From positions 1,656,001 to 1,720,000 of the forward strand of contig CANJKZ010000952.1 in assembly GCA_947471745.1 (NCBI GenBank): a stretch of DNA of 64,000 nucleotides, given 5' to 3'. This document shows positions 20,308 through 32,183 of this stretch, in pieces; position 1 is the stretch's first letter, and each line of letters opens with the position of its first letter. The notes below the pieces were generated by a model. That model had not been told where the DNA came from. It made no database searches and worked only from the letters and a program-made list of their open reading frames with translations. This DNA comes from Closterium sp. Naga37s-1 (Eukaryota > Streptophyta > Zygnematophyceae > Desmidiales > Closteriaceae). Both the position numbers and the translations under genes were made by a program.

Positions 20308-23300
20308 AATTTTGCTGTTACACCACCAAAGCTTTCGGTGGTACTTTCCGCAGCTGCAGCTGGCAGCACCTGACGGGGTCGAATTATATGTTGTTGTCGT
20401 GGGCGGGTCGAGAGGGGCGGGTTGTCGTTAGTAGAGTTGGAACAGGCTCGTCTTGAAATCCCCTGGCCGTGACAGGGGTGTGACGAAAACTCGATCATGA
20501 AGACGATTGGAACCGATGTCGAATACGAGAAATGACGAAAGTCGTTGAAGCAATAAACTATCGAAAATAACTTCACTCGAAAATGTTGTACTCGTACTCG
20601 GTGTCGGACGGCGTCAGCTTCTTTGGGACGTTTGTCCAGACTCGCCGAGGAATTTGTCGTAATGCGCAGAGGGCTCCTGGGCAGAGATGAAAAATTGCAG
20701 TTGTCTCTCCCCCCCTTTCACTGTTGCTGCCGCCTTCTTCAGTTCGTCGTAAGTCGTTCGTACCCCTTGAAAACTCCGTGTAGTTCCCGCGATGTTGCTC
20801 CACGTTGTTGTCGCGCGCGTTTAACCAAACGTTGTAGTATTCCCACGAAAATGTCGGCGCTCCTCGCCGTAAAACAGGTAAGTCCTTACGTTAAACTCCG
20901 AAAATTTCGGTCGAACACAACCCCGAAAATCCGCAGTTGCAGGTGCTGTTCTCCTCCGAAATCTTCGATCGTGCTATAGCCGCCCACCCGGTCACCAGTA
21001 GTTTCCGTCGGTGTACCCGACCCCAGCATGTGGGTTCAAACGAGGACCGGGGACTGCCCTGGGTTATTCCGAGACCGACTTTCACGGATCCTAGTGGCAT
21101 CAACGCCGTTGACCCCGTCGTCGAAACTACTCCCGCCGATGAAGTTTAACAAAAACATGTTTCTCCCACCGTCGCTTTGCAGAAGTTTCACCTCATCGCT
21201 TGTCGCCGGCGGGTAAATTCCGGAACTTCAGGCTGCTCCCACGCTCCCTTTTACTGAAAAAAAATCCGCGGTGTACGTCTAAACACCAGGAGGTTCTAGG
21301 TATCCCCGCCGCTGTGTTTCTTGCCAAGCGACTTAAAAAGTGACCCTTCAGGCGAAGTCCCCCAACGGCTCACCTGCACACCAAGAAGCGAAGAAACACC
21401 CTCAGCTCCAACTCTCTTTTTATTATTTTTGTAGGAAGATCACCCGAAAATCATGGTTGAGGTAGTAGTTCCGAAGTTATTTTCCGCCGTGTAGCCCCGA
21501 CGTTTCCGCCGTTAACCCTGGTACTCCGACGTTCACCCGTCGTCATACCCGTCGAAGCCACTTAGCGAATCCCAGGTATCCTTGGCGATACACCCCTCGC
21601 CGCGCATCCATGTTCAAAATTTGGACCCTTCCAGGTGTCTACTGAGTAGACCCCGAAATTCGCGGTGGAGTGATGCACAGGCTCAACCTCTCACTCAAGT
21701 GATCTGCTGAATCACCCACGACTTTCCCTCCGTTTTTTTTTTTTTTTTTTTTCACCCCCTAACAATTTCGCTTCCCGCCGTTCACCCAGCGTCCTTTTTT
21801 GTCGAATGAAGTATCGTCAGTGTTGTCCGCGTGAACCCGGCCACGGCGGAGGGGAAAAAACTATCGAAGTCGAGGTAGCCTTGGTTAAAAGGAACGATCG
21901 CCCAACCGTTTTGCAGCCCGCCGTGCATATCACGCCACGAAAACTCCACAGTTCCCTGGTCTCAGCTTCGCCGCTGTGCCGTCAATTCGCGTAGACGCCC
22001 AGGGCAGGAGAAATCCGTAGACTGCATCAAATGTTCTCCTTGTGGGGCTCCGTTTTTCGCGTGTCGTTCACCCAGCCCGCTTTTGTCGGAGTAAAACAGT
22101 GCCGCGAGCTCCACTTTTCTTTTTTGTCTTTTCTGTACAGCTGTCGAACGAGCACCAATTCAGATGCCTTTAACCAACACAGGGTAGGCACGTGTTCACC
22201 CCCGTTATTCGGCCAAATAGGTTGACTGCATGTGTCAGAACCAGGAGAAGAAGAAGAAACCACAGATGGTGAGGTTCGGGCGAAGAAGGGCCGCAGATCG
22301 ATTCCACCGACTTTTAATCTGCTCCCCACCACGTTCTTCAACCCCCGCTTAGTCGTTGGGCCGTTTCTTCCCGTATGTCCCGGCAGCCTGTACCAACCCC
22401 TCCGAAACAGTCGGGCGGTACCTTGGACGTTGTTTAATCGTGGGTTGTGAGCAGCTGTCCTCGAAAACGAAATCCATGGTCAGGAGAAACCGCTCTCGAT
22501 ACCGCCGGCCAGCTTGCAACAACACTAGGCACGCAACATCGCACGAGTTATTTCCGAGGTGTACCTACCTCGGTTTCCCTCGTCGCCTGCGCCCCAATTC
22601 TCTTTAAGTGCGATTTTGTCACCCCGTTTTCCGTTGCAGCCCGTAAGTGTCAACAGGTATGAAGTCCCGTTTGTCCACGAGCAATTCTGCCGAAATATTC
22701 GATGACACGCCCGCCAATAAAGTAAAAGCCGCTGCACTTCAGGTCGGGCTCGACGGCAGTTGACCCCACATAAATCGGGCAGTTCGCGAGTCGTAACCGG
22801 TACCCCCGACATTTTCGGACGCAAAACTCCATTTGCGCCTTGCGAATTCCCCAACCGACTTTTTCTCCACAGTTGCTATGAAAATGTCGCCCATGCTGAC
22901 GCAAGCCCATTGTCGCCAGCTGCCGAAGACCCTTCCGAGAATCTCACGCACAAGATGACGGCGAGCCACCGTCGTCACTTGTCGCGTAAAGACGATTCCG
23001 AAATTTTCGCGCAGCCGTCGACTCAAGTCCGCCGGCGTCAACAGCCACACATAGTGATGACGTCGAGGCTGTTCATGCAGATGCCGACGCAGGTCCGCTG
23101 ACAGCTGCCATACGAATCAACCCCCGAAATCGCCACGAAATTGCAGAAAAAAATACTTACTTTATGTCGCGACAGCTACTTCTGCCCGTTGCCCAGGGGA
23201 GGGAGGTCATGGTCGATCGCGGCCGTTCGAGGCAACGATCCGGCGGTGCCAAAGGAGTACTCGTAAAAACATATCCGCGAGGAGCAACTAACTCGTTCTC

Positions 23301-23399
23301 CTGGCCGGCCTACGCAACTCCTGGACCCCAAGACATCATTCCTCGTCCCCCCCCCCCCCCCCAAGCGGGGTAGGCTAGGAAAGTAGCTCTGGTACCAGG
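20308..23399. other. 3.1-kb stretch with no recognisable gene
   Basis: No ORF exceeds about 118 codons and none resembles a known family. Composition is moderate, with many CGTCG/CGCCG words, a 20-base T run (21733-21752) and a 16-base C run (23347-23362). The right edge (23386-23397, minus strand TGGTACCAGAGC) looks like an iMet primer site next to an LTR-like end, so the stretch may be the interior of a coding-less LTR element on the minus strand. I found no partner LTR at the left. Confidence 0.4.
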
Positions 23400-23469
23400 T
23401 GTTATGAATGAACTTGCAAAATGCGCAGTAAAACGAATAACGAGAATGCTGAATACCGAATGACGATAC
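23400..23469 (-). repeat. Possible LTR remnant split by Copia-A copy 2
   Basis: The plus strand starts TGTTATGAATG two bases after the primer-site-like TGGTACCAGAGC (23386-23397, minus). The Copia-A target site lies at 23470-23474, so the remainder of the putative LTR would continue at 32373. No second copy is visible. Confidence 0.35.
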
Positions 23470-23607
23470 AAGGATGTCAGAAAGAACGAAACAGGAATGA
23501 TTGACTAGCAGCAGAATGTGAGTACAAGTGTGACAAACCTAGTTCTGTACCCCCTAGAGGCTAACCCACAATAGCCTACACAAATATAACACATACAATG
23601 TTTGACA

Positions 23608-23836
23608 CACCCCCATAGGCTAAGTGGGGGAGAACAAGGGGTCACAGGACTAGTCAAAGCAAAGCAAAGCAAAGCTCAGGGTGGATCTCAAGGAAACCAC
23701 ACAAATTCCGAGCACAAGCAAGTGGTCACAAGACCAGTTCACATGCAGTTTGATAATAGAACAAGAGGTACAGTGATCACAACCTAGCAAGTGAAAGCAT
23801 GCAGGTATATATATAGAGATCACAGTACAAGCAGAG
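23608..23836 (-). other. Copia-A 3' UTR with repeated GACTGGTCYTGTGACC motif
   Basis: Between the RNase H stop and the LTR, the minus strand has three or four imperfect copies of a GACTGGTCTTGTGACC-like motif. The same motif recurs in the Copia-B 3' UTR (13890-14120). The polypurine tract lies at 23606-23618. No coding. Confidence 0.6.
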
Positions 23837-26657
23837 TCAAGAAGTGAGCAAGTGAGGGAGAGTAGGCACAAGGCCTAGAACAGTACAGAAACGCTGATGG
23901 TCACAAGGCTGAAGCGCCTTGGTGAACACATCAGCAGTGTTGGCCCGAGTGGCCACGTAACGCAGACGAAGCTGACCACGCTGCTGCAGCTCTCGAGCAA
24001 GGAAGTAGCGCAGAGCGATGTGCTTCGTTCTGTGCTCCAGTCTGTGCTCCTGACACAAGGCAATGGAGGAGAACTAGGCCGCTCTCCGAGGTCGGTCAGC
24101 AGGTAGGTGAGCCAGCGTAGCTCCTGGGCAGCCATGGCTGTGGCGTAGATCTCAGCCTCACAACTGGAGCTGAGAACAGAGGAAGAGCGTGTAGAACGCC
24201 AGGAAACAGAGCCAGAGCCAAGGCTGAAGGTGTAACCCTGAGAGGACCGCTGCGTAGCCTGGTCGTCAGCCCAAGAAGCGTCTGAGTGTCCAGTGAGGAC
24301 AACGTCGCGCCGTCCTCCAAGCACAAGCCCCATGCCCGACGTACTGCACAAGTAGCGCAACACCCTCTTAGCGGCATCCATGTGCTCCTTCCGGTGACGG
24401 CCAGGAGCGACATAGCGTGCTAGGATGCTAAGAGGGTAGGCTAGGTCAGGTCGAGTGCAGGTCATCAGGTACATGAGGCAGCCCACAAGCTCTGGATACG
24501 GGCCACTCGGCTCTACGGACTCATCCGAAGGCAGAGCTGAGAGCGAGTGACCGGTAGGCAGAGGAGTGGGCTGAGGCGAGGAGTACGTGAAGCGGAAGCG
24601 CTGAAGGACCTGCTGCACCATGTGTGACTGAGTCAAGGTGATGGTGCGCTGTGCTCTGTCCCGGGTGATCCGCAAGCCAAGATAGCTTGTCAGCTCACCC
24701 AGGTCTGTGCACGTGTGTCTCTTCTGCAGCTCCGACTTCATGTGGGCGAGTGCCTCAGTGTCAGCAGTAGCAAAGACCAAGTCGTCTACGTACACGAGAA
24801 CGTAGAACGGCGGCAGAGTGGTGTCGGTGCGTAGAAACAGCGACGGGTCAGCAGTAGAAGGAGCAAACCCAAGAGCAGCAAGAGTAGTCCTCAGTGTGTC
24901 GTGCCACTCACGGGGCGCCTGGCGGAGACCGTAGACCGGCCGCCGGAGGCTCCACTGGGTACCAGGAGGGAACGTCCCAGTGAAGCCAGGTGGGCGGCGC
25001 AGCCAGATCTCCTCGTGCAGGGTGCCCTGTAGGAACGCAGTGCTGAAGTCAAGGCAGTGGAGCTCGTAGTCACGCTGAGCGGCGACGTGCAGCAGAACCC
25101 GAAGAGTGGTCATCTTCGGGGTCGGGGAGAAGGTCTGGAAGAAGTCAACTCCCTCTCGCTGACTGAAGCCTCGTGCAACGTAGCACGCCTTGAAGGCAGG
25201 CGGAGAACCCGGCGGCCGCTTCACCCTGAAAATCCACATGCCACTGACAATGTTCGCCCCAGGTGGGGGAACCTCGTCGACGTAGGTGCCTGTGGACTTC
25301 CAGGAAGCCATCTCTGCGTCCATGGCTGTCTGCCACTGAGAGGAGTACTCACCCTCCATCGCCTCTGCGTAGGAGCGTGGGGTCGGGATGTCTGGTGCAT
25401 CCGGGTCTCCCTCAGGGGCAATCAGCATGGACATGAGATGAGGTAAAGCAGCCGCAAAGCACTCAAACTCCTCCTGTCTGTCCTCAAGGACGTCCGTGCC
25501 AAGAGCACACTCACCCCCGACGGACGGAGGACAGACAGACTCAGACTCAGCGACAAGGCTAGCGGCGTAGTCTAGACGACAGGCGGCAGCAAAGTCAACA
25601 AGCTCAGCGACTAGAGCAGACGCAGCAGAGGACTCAAAGGTAGGGTCAGTGACAACAGTGGCAAGGAGACGCGCGACAGTAGGACTGGCAGCACGAGTAA
25701 GGTCTGACGGCGGGTCGGCAACGTCAGGAAGAGAGGACGCAGGAGGAGACGGCAGAGGGACGCGCTGTGGAGCAGTGGAAGGACGCAGGGTCATATAGTG
25801 AGTGCCAAGGACAGGAGGAGGACGCTGACGCGGAGCACGACGACCAGTGCGGGCAGGGCGGACAGGCGACTCTGGACGAGACTCAGAAGACGCAGGACTG
25901 GACTCAGGCGACGGAGGACGAGACTCAGGCTCACGACGCTCCGTAAAGCTACCTGTCGGCGCAGTGTAAGGAGAAGGACCAGGCAGTGGAGAGGCAGGCT
26001 GTAACTGTGACTGCGACGGGACAGGTGGTGGACTCAGTAGGGGAGGAGGAGTAGGACCAGGAGAGGGCGGGAGACCAAGAACCTGCTGAAGGAGCGGAAC
26101 GTAGTACGGCCGCGGCCGCTCAGCACCTCCAGCGCCAACCCCCTCAGCAGCTCCAGTCCCAGCAGCTCCAGTACCTCCAGTACGAGCACCTCCAAGACCG
26201 GCGGCTCCAGCAGCTCCAGCACCAGCAGCACCACCAGCAGCACCAGCACCTCCAGCAGCTGCAGCAGCAGCAGCACCTCCTGCAGCACCAGCACCAGTAA
26301 CACCAGTACCAGCAGCACCTCCAGCAGCGCCAGCAGCACCGCCAGCAGCAGCAGCACCTCCTGCAGCTCCAGCAGCACCAGCACCAGCAACACCTCCAGC
26401 AGGTCCAGCAGCACCAGCAGCAGCAACAGCACCTCCTGCAGCTCCAGCAGCACCAGCACCAGCAACACCTCCAGCAGCCCCAGCAGCACCAGCAGTACCT
26501 CCAGCAGCTCCAGCAGCACCAGCACCAGCATCACCAGGACCAGCAGCACCCCCAGCAGCTCCAGCAGCAGCACCGGGGTCCGCGACGCGAGGAGCGCCAC
26601 TCCGGAGACTGCAGTGCCGAGCGTACCACTCGCGGAGCTGCAGGGGAGAGGGCAGCG
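23837..26657 (-). pseudogene. Copia-A copy 2 RT and RNase H, with a 28-bp deletion in RNase H
   Basis: The RT frame begins after the frameshift near 26658. It holds an Ala/Gly-rich linker of roughly 150 residues, a Pro-rich part and the RT motifs: EMASWKSTGTYVDEVPPPG, KACYVARGFSQREGVDFFQTF, LDFSTAFLQGTL, RRPVYGLRQAPREWHDTL and YVDDLVFA. RNase H follows with GHSDASWADD and SSCEAEIYATAMAAQELRW. Near 24060 about 28 bp are missing relative to Copia-B, removing the FADN motif with a catalytic Asp and shifting the frame; the true C-terminus (KHIALRYFLAREL...TADVFTKALQ) continues in another frame to 23837. RT looks intact, RNase H dead. Confidence 0.87.
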
Positions 26658-29074
26658 CCCCGCCTAGGAGGGGAAGCACTAGCACCAGCTCCAGCAGCGC
26701 TCCGAGCGCCAGAAGCACCTCTCCTGAGGCTGCAGTACTGTAAGTACCACTCACGCAGCTGCTCGGAGGAGAGAGCTCCTCCAGGTGTAGCACTCCTAGG
26801 CTCAGCACCCCCAGACTCAGCACCCCCAGACTCAGCACCCCCAGTCTCAGCACCCCCAGTCTCAGCACCCCCAGACTCAGCACCCCCAGACTCCGCAACC
26901 CCAGGCTCCGCACCCCCAGGCTCCGCACCCCCAGGCTCCGCACGCTCAGGCTCAGCACCCCTAGCAGGACGAGAGTCGACAGCTACCTCGACAGGGTCAA
27001 CCGGGTCTACCTGGGACACACCTGAGGGAGCGGCACCCTGAGGGGGGAGGGGGTCTACCACAGCAGCACCTGGCGCGAGGAAGAGAGGCGGGGGAGGGAG
27101 CGGGGCAGTGCGGTAGGGGAAGAGGCGGTAGTAGGGCACCGACTCGTCAAAAGTGACGTCCTGAGAGGGCAGGACACGGTGCGAGGTGGCGTGGTAAAAC
27201 TGCCAACCAGACGCGTCCGGGACAAAGCCAAGGAAGACACAAGGAACAGCGCGGGAGGAGAGCTTGTCCACAGACGTATCGCGGACAAAAGCTCGAGATC
27301 CCCAGACCCGAAAACGCGACGCATCGCCAACCTCCCCCGTCCACAGCAGTGTGGGCGAGGTCTCCGGCAAGGAGACACGGGGCCAGAGGTTGAGCTGATG
27401 CGCAGCGTAGCGGACTGCAAACGGCCACAGAAAGTGGGGGGCAGCCGCATGGATCAAGGAGGTACGAGCGACCTCCATGACCAAGCCAATGCGGCGCTCA
27501 GCAACCCCATTCTGCTGTGGAGAGGCCGGAAGCGTGAACGACTGCTCAATGCCGTGCTCCGCACAGTAGGCTGCCAAGAGGTCGGAGGAGAACTCACCAC
27601 CTCTGTCAGAGTGCAGACGCAAGACAGGGAAGTCCGAGTGGAACCGCTCGCTGAGCTGGAGACGAGAAGCACGGATCCAAGGGATCAAAACAGCAGGGAC
27701 CTCACCCTTTGTGCGCAAGGGGAAGACCGTGGTGTAGCGCGAGAAGTCGTCAACAACGATCAGGAAGTACCGCTCCTGACCCTGTCCACGGACGCGGGCT
27801 GGGCCCCACACGTCCATGTGGAGCGTCTGCAAGGGAGCAGTCGTCGGGGGAAACGAGGAGGAGTGGGGAGCGGCGCGCTGCCGCCCCTCGACACAAGGAA
27901 GACAGGGAGGAGCAGGCGAGGGTGGTAGGGGAGGGAGTACCCGGGGAAGACCAGAGACAAGGTACCGTTTGTGCATGGCACGAAGGCGCTGCACAGACGG
28001 GTGACCAAGGCGGTGGTGCCAGAGGACAGTCTCGTGCGCCAGAGAGCGACACGAGCAGGGGGCAGACAACTGACCTGACGCAGACGCAGACGCAGCTACC
28101 TGAGGGGACTCAGTGGTCAGTGTGTACAGGTCCGACCCCGGCTGCCTAGTGAAGGTAGCGAGGTGACGGCCCGTCCGAGCACACGTGCAGTGTGTCACGC
28201 GCTCGTAGGCAGGGGTGAACTGGTGGACACCCCCGTCCTGGAGCGCACAACCCGCCACCAAGTTCGTAGAGAACGAGGGGAGGTGGAGACCTAACAGAGT
28301 CCCCGACGGAACCGCAGGACAAGGAAGGACAGTGGAGGAGGTCGCAATGACCGGACCCCCAGAGGGGTCAGCAAGGGAGACAGCAACTGGCCGAGCAAGC
28401 TGCTCAAGGGTAGTGCGGTCACGAAAGAAACAGCGAGAAGCGCCTGAGTCTAGAGTGAAGGTGTGCAGTGCCTCAGTGGACTCAGTACCAGGGGGCGCAG
28501 ACTCACTAGCACCTGGAGCAGCAGCCTCACCAGCACCTGGGGCAGCAGACACGGAAGCACCTAGCGCAGCAGCCTCACCAGCACCTGGGGCAGCAGACAC
28601 GCAAGCACCTAGAGCGGCAGCCTCACTGGTGCGAATGCCCGGGTCGGGCGGAACACGCAGGTACTGATCACCCTCTCCACTAGTAGACAACACATACATG
28701 GCAGTGAGAATAGCATCAAAGTCAAGAGCAAAGACATCAATGTTCTTCTTCATCAGATCCCACCAGCGGGGCAGCTCAGTGGCAGTAGGGAACTGAGTGC
28801 GCCAAGCGTCGTCGAGGCGGGAGAAGCAGCGCTGCGTGGTGTGCGCCCTCCCACACGTCTGGCCAGTGCGCTCACCAGTGCGGATGACGTACGTGCAGCT
28901 AAGGCCACCCCCCCCCCCCCCGTGCTGAGAGTACCACTCACGAAGCTCCTGGGGAGAGAGAGTCTGCTGTCCGCCAGCGCCACCACGACCACCACCTCCG
29001 CCGCCACCACTTCGACCACCACCGCCCCTGCCGCCGCCTCGTCCACCGCCGCCCCCACCACCGCCCCCACCCCG
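26658..29074 (-). pseudogene. Copia-A copy 2 Gag C-terminus, protease and integrase
   Basis: The frame continues Gag after TRIM-1: poly-Gly, LSPQELREWYSQHG, the knuckle CTYVIRTGERTGQTCGRAHTTQRC, protease TLDSGASRCFFRD, integrase finger HHRLGHPSVQRL...CLPC, core HMDVWGP / LHSDRGGEF / SPQQNGVAERR and CVFLGFVPDASGWQFYH. A repeat of GGAESGGAET units and SSEQLREWYLQYC follow. Copy 1 then continues in frame into a second LREWY unit and RT. Copy 2 has CCCC at 26658-26661 instead of CCC and leaves the frame. There is no genuine ATG at the upstream end. Confidence 0.9.
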
Positions 29075-30549
29075 TGTCAAAACTAGCAGTAGAAAGTAAG
29101 AATGAAGAAAGGAGGGGGTTCACTAGCAAGCAGTAGGATACATATAGCAAACCCTAATTGGGCTGTACTCACTATAGAGTACCCCACTGCAGGCTAGACA
29201 ATTATAACATTCTGACACACCCCCATAGCCAAAGTGGGGTGTAATCAGCACAACAAGCAAGCATAGTAATAGTTCACAATTATAAGCAAAGCTAGTGGTA
29301 GTCACAGCGGGCAAGTGAGGAGGAGGAGGGACTGTGAGAGGAGAGAAGATGAGAGACGGCGGCTGAAGCTGCAGACACACGGGCAACAGGAGCTGCTGGC
29401 ACAGTGGCTACCGGGACAGTGCGCCCCGGACTACTGGAGTAACTGGCTCACGGGCTACGAGGAGCTACAGGAGCAACGGACCCTCGGGCGACAGGCGCAG
29501 CAGACTCTCTGGGCTACCAGGACAGTGCGCCCCGGACTACAGGTGCTGCGGACGACAAGACAGCAGCCTCCGCTCAACCTCCTCCAACTGTCCCACACAC
29601 CCCCACACACCCACTGCTTCACTCCTAACTCCACTTGCACGTCACCCCCCTAGTACCACTCCTTCGGCTCCCACACACCCACCCCCCTCAGCGGCAGCTG
29701 CAGCACTGGGAGACGGAGAAGGAGGAGCAGGGGACGGCACACAGAAACTGCACCCCCATACCCCCCACCCCAAACCCTAATTCAGGAGAACGGGCAGCAG
29801 CAGGGGTGGGGCGCCGTCAGAAGCACGGGGGACAGCGGGCAGCGCAGGGGAAGAGGAAACAGGGCGCCCACGGGCCTGGCGCAGCCCGTACGAACCGCGT
29901 GCGGGCGGCCCAAGGCGCGCCCTGGCCTGGCGCAGCCCGTACGGGCCGCGCGCGGGCCTGGCGCTGCCCGTACGGGCCGCGCGCGGGCCTGGCGCAGCCC
30001 GTACGGGCCGCGCGCAGGCTGTACGGGCTGCGCGCGGGCCCTACGCAGGTCGCGCAGGCCGCGACGGGCGACGGGGGGCGACGCGCGGGTCCCCGTCGCC
30101 CGTCGCAGCGCCTCCCGGGAGCGACGCGCGGAGTGACGGGGCAGAAAGCCGCCGCGCGCCTCGGGGCGCACGGCGGGCAGAAAACCGCCGCGCGCCTCGG
30201 GGCGCACGGCGGGCAGAAAACCGCCGCGCACCTCGGGGTGCACGGCGGGCAGAAAACCGCCGCACGCTCCGAGCGCGCGGCGGGATGAAAAATCCGTCGC
30301 ACGCCACGGGGCGTGCAACACACAGAGTAGCAGTAGCAGCGGAAGCAGTGAGGTGGTGGGCCCACCCACAGGATCGACCCAGGAGGGTCGACCTGCTCTG
30401 ATAGCATGTCAAAACTAGCAGTAGAAAGTAAGAATGAAGAAAGGAGGGGGTTCACTAGCAAGCAGTAGGATACATATAGCAAACCCTAATTGGGCTGTAC
30501 TCACTATAGAGTACCCCACTGCAGGCTAGACAATTATAACATTCTGACA
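29075..30549 (-). mobile_element. TRIM-1 copy 2, nested at the same gag position
   Basis: LTRs 29075-29217 and 30407-30549 are flanked by CCCCG, exactly as in copy 1. The interior is 45 bp longer, mainly from one extra 36-bp unit of the GCGCGCCTCGGGGCGCACGG repeat plus nine bases. The position and TSD are the same in both Copia-A copies, so TRIM-1 inserted once and was then copied with its host. The leader motif lies at 30355-30406. Confidence 0.94.
30355..30406 (-). promoter_or_regulatory. TRIM-1 copy 2 leader: primer site, hairpin, GGGCCCACC box
   Basis: Same arrangement as at 5103-5154: primer site 30392-30406, perfect 7-bp stem 30374-30391, palindrome GGTGGGCCCACC 30355-30366. Confidence 0.68.
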
Positions 30550-31466
30550 CCCCGGCCACCTCCTCCGCTGCTGCCGCCACCACCCCCACCGCTGCCACTA
30601 GCCCCTCCTGCCCCGCCACCACCCCCACCGCCTCCACCGCCTCCACCACCGCCTCCCCCGCCGTCTCCTCCACCTCCCTTGCCCCCTTTGCCCTTGCCGC
30701 TGCGGCGCCAGCTCGGAGCGGACGCAGTCCCGACCTGCTCAGTACCAACGAGGTCGACAGCAGCAGCAGAGGCGACAGAGGGGAGCAGGGGGGAAGGGGA
30801 ACACCCCTCGAAGAACGGGGTGCGGGGGTCGCCACGAGAGGCAGCTACAGCGACTATGCTACTCTCGGCTGCAAGCAGTTCCTTCTCGAGCAGGTCAACG
30901 GTGAGCTCAGTGGGGCAGCGAGCGAGGAAGTGGTCCCTGACCGCACGAAGAGAGTCAGGGAGACGGGTGACAAGGTGGTAGAGAGTGAGCCAGAGCGGGG
31001 GGGGGTGGGTGGCAAGAAACTCAGCGGGCATAGCGGCACGGAAGCGAGCCTCACTAGTGCGGAGGTGCGTGGTGAGGTCAGCTACTGTGGCGAAAGCGGA
31101 CAGGTCTGGGAACAGGTAGGGGAGCGAGAGACGGCCTAGCGCAGCAGAGGCAGGTGAGGAGTAGCGTGCAGCTACAGCAGTGTACAGTGCCTGCGCAGTT
31201 TTGTGCTGGCCAAAGTGCTCGCGCTCATCTACCGGCAGGGAGTTGCGAATAGCAAAGCGAGCGTGGGCGTCACGAGTGTGCCACTGGGAGCGGGCAGTAC
31301 TGTCAGCAGTAATAGCAGGGGCAGCAGCGAGGCCTAGTGCGTGATCGTACAGCGAGATGTTCTCCTTGGCAGTGAGCTGGAGGAACAGGTGCAAGTCATC
31401 TAGCCAGGTGTCAAACTTCAGTGGGCGGCCCTCAGTATCAAAAGCGAGTACAGCAGGGCTAGCCAT
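30550..31466 (-). CDS. Copia-A copy 2 Gag, N-terminal part
   Basis: Starts MASPAVLAFDTEG. It appears identical to copy 1 except for one or two residues (for example ITADS for VTADS). It covers the gag fold and basic region and ends when the poly-glycine tract runs into TRIM-1, whose LTR supplies a stop after GRGVRML. A zinc-knuckle-less Gag of about 305 residues could still be made, since the ATG and leader are intact in this copy. Confidence 0.88.
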
Positions 31467-32183
31467 AGTTGCAGTAAGAGCAGTAGTAGCAGCAGTAACA
31501 GTAGCAGTAGTAGCAGCAGGCAGCGCGACTCAGGTAGGGCGGCTCGGTCCAGAGAGGGCTGCTCAGTACGGGGAGGGCGGCGCGGCTCGGTTTGGGCGGC
31601 GCGGCTCGACTCGGGCTGGGCGGCTCGGTTCGGGCGGCTCGGTTCTGGCGGGGCCGTGGCGGTCGCGCGTGGGGCGGCTCGGTTCTGGCGGGGCCGACGG
31701 GGCCTCTAAGGGGGGCGGACGCGGGACCGACGGGGCCTCTAAGGGGCGAACGCGGGGCCGACGAGGCCGCTAAGGGGCGGCGCGCGGGGTCGACGGGGCC
31801 GTAAGGGGCCGATAAGGGGTCGTGCGCGGGGTCGACGGGGCCGTAAGGGGCCGCTAAGGGGCGGCGTGCGGGGTCGACGGGGCCGTAAGGGGCCGCTAGG
31901 GGGCCGTGCGCGGGGTCGACGGGGCCGTAAGGGGCCGCTAAGGGGCGGCGCGCGGGGTCGACGGGGCCGTAAGGGGCCGCTAAGGGGCGGTGCGCGGGGT
32001 CGACGGGGCCGTAAGGGGCCGTTAAGGGGCGGCGCGCGGGGTCGACGGGGCCTTGAGGGGCCGCTAAGGGGTCGACGGGGCCGTAAGGGGCCGCTAAGGA
32101 GGGGCGCACGAGGGCGCTGGGGGGAGGCGCTCGAGGGCGCTCCGACAGTAGGGCGCACGAGGGCGCTAGTAGGCAGTCAGTGT
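31467..32183 (-). repeat. Copia-A leader with 42-bp tandem repeats
   Basis: Between the primer site and gag lie about nine units of 42 bp around GTCGACGGGGCCGTAAGGGG (about 31740-32110), with further GC-rich sequence on both sides. Long ORFs on both strands here (repeats such as GPVDPARRPLAAPY) are read from the repeat and are not supported as genes. Confidence 0.75.

Noticed and set aside
1-31466. Duplicated host gene block (1-6213 versus 25207-31466)
   Set aside because: The duplicated content is retrotransposon sequence only, and copy 2 has its own LTRs and target duplication.
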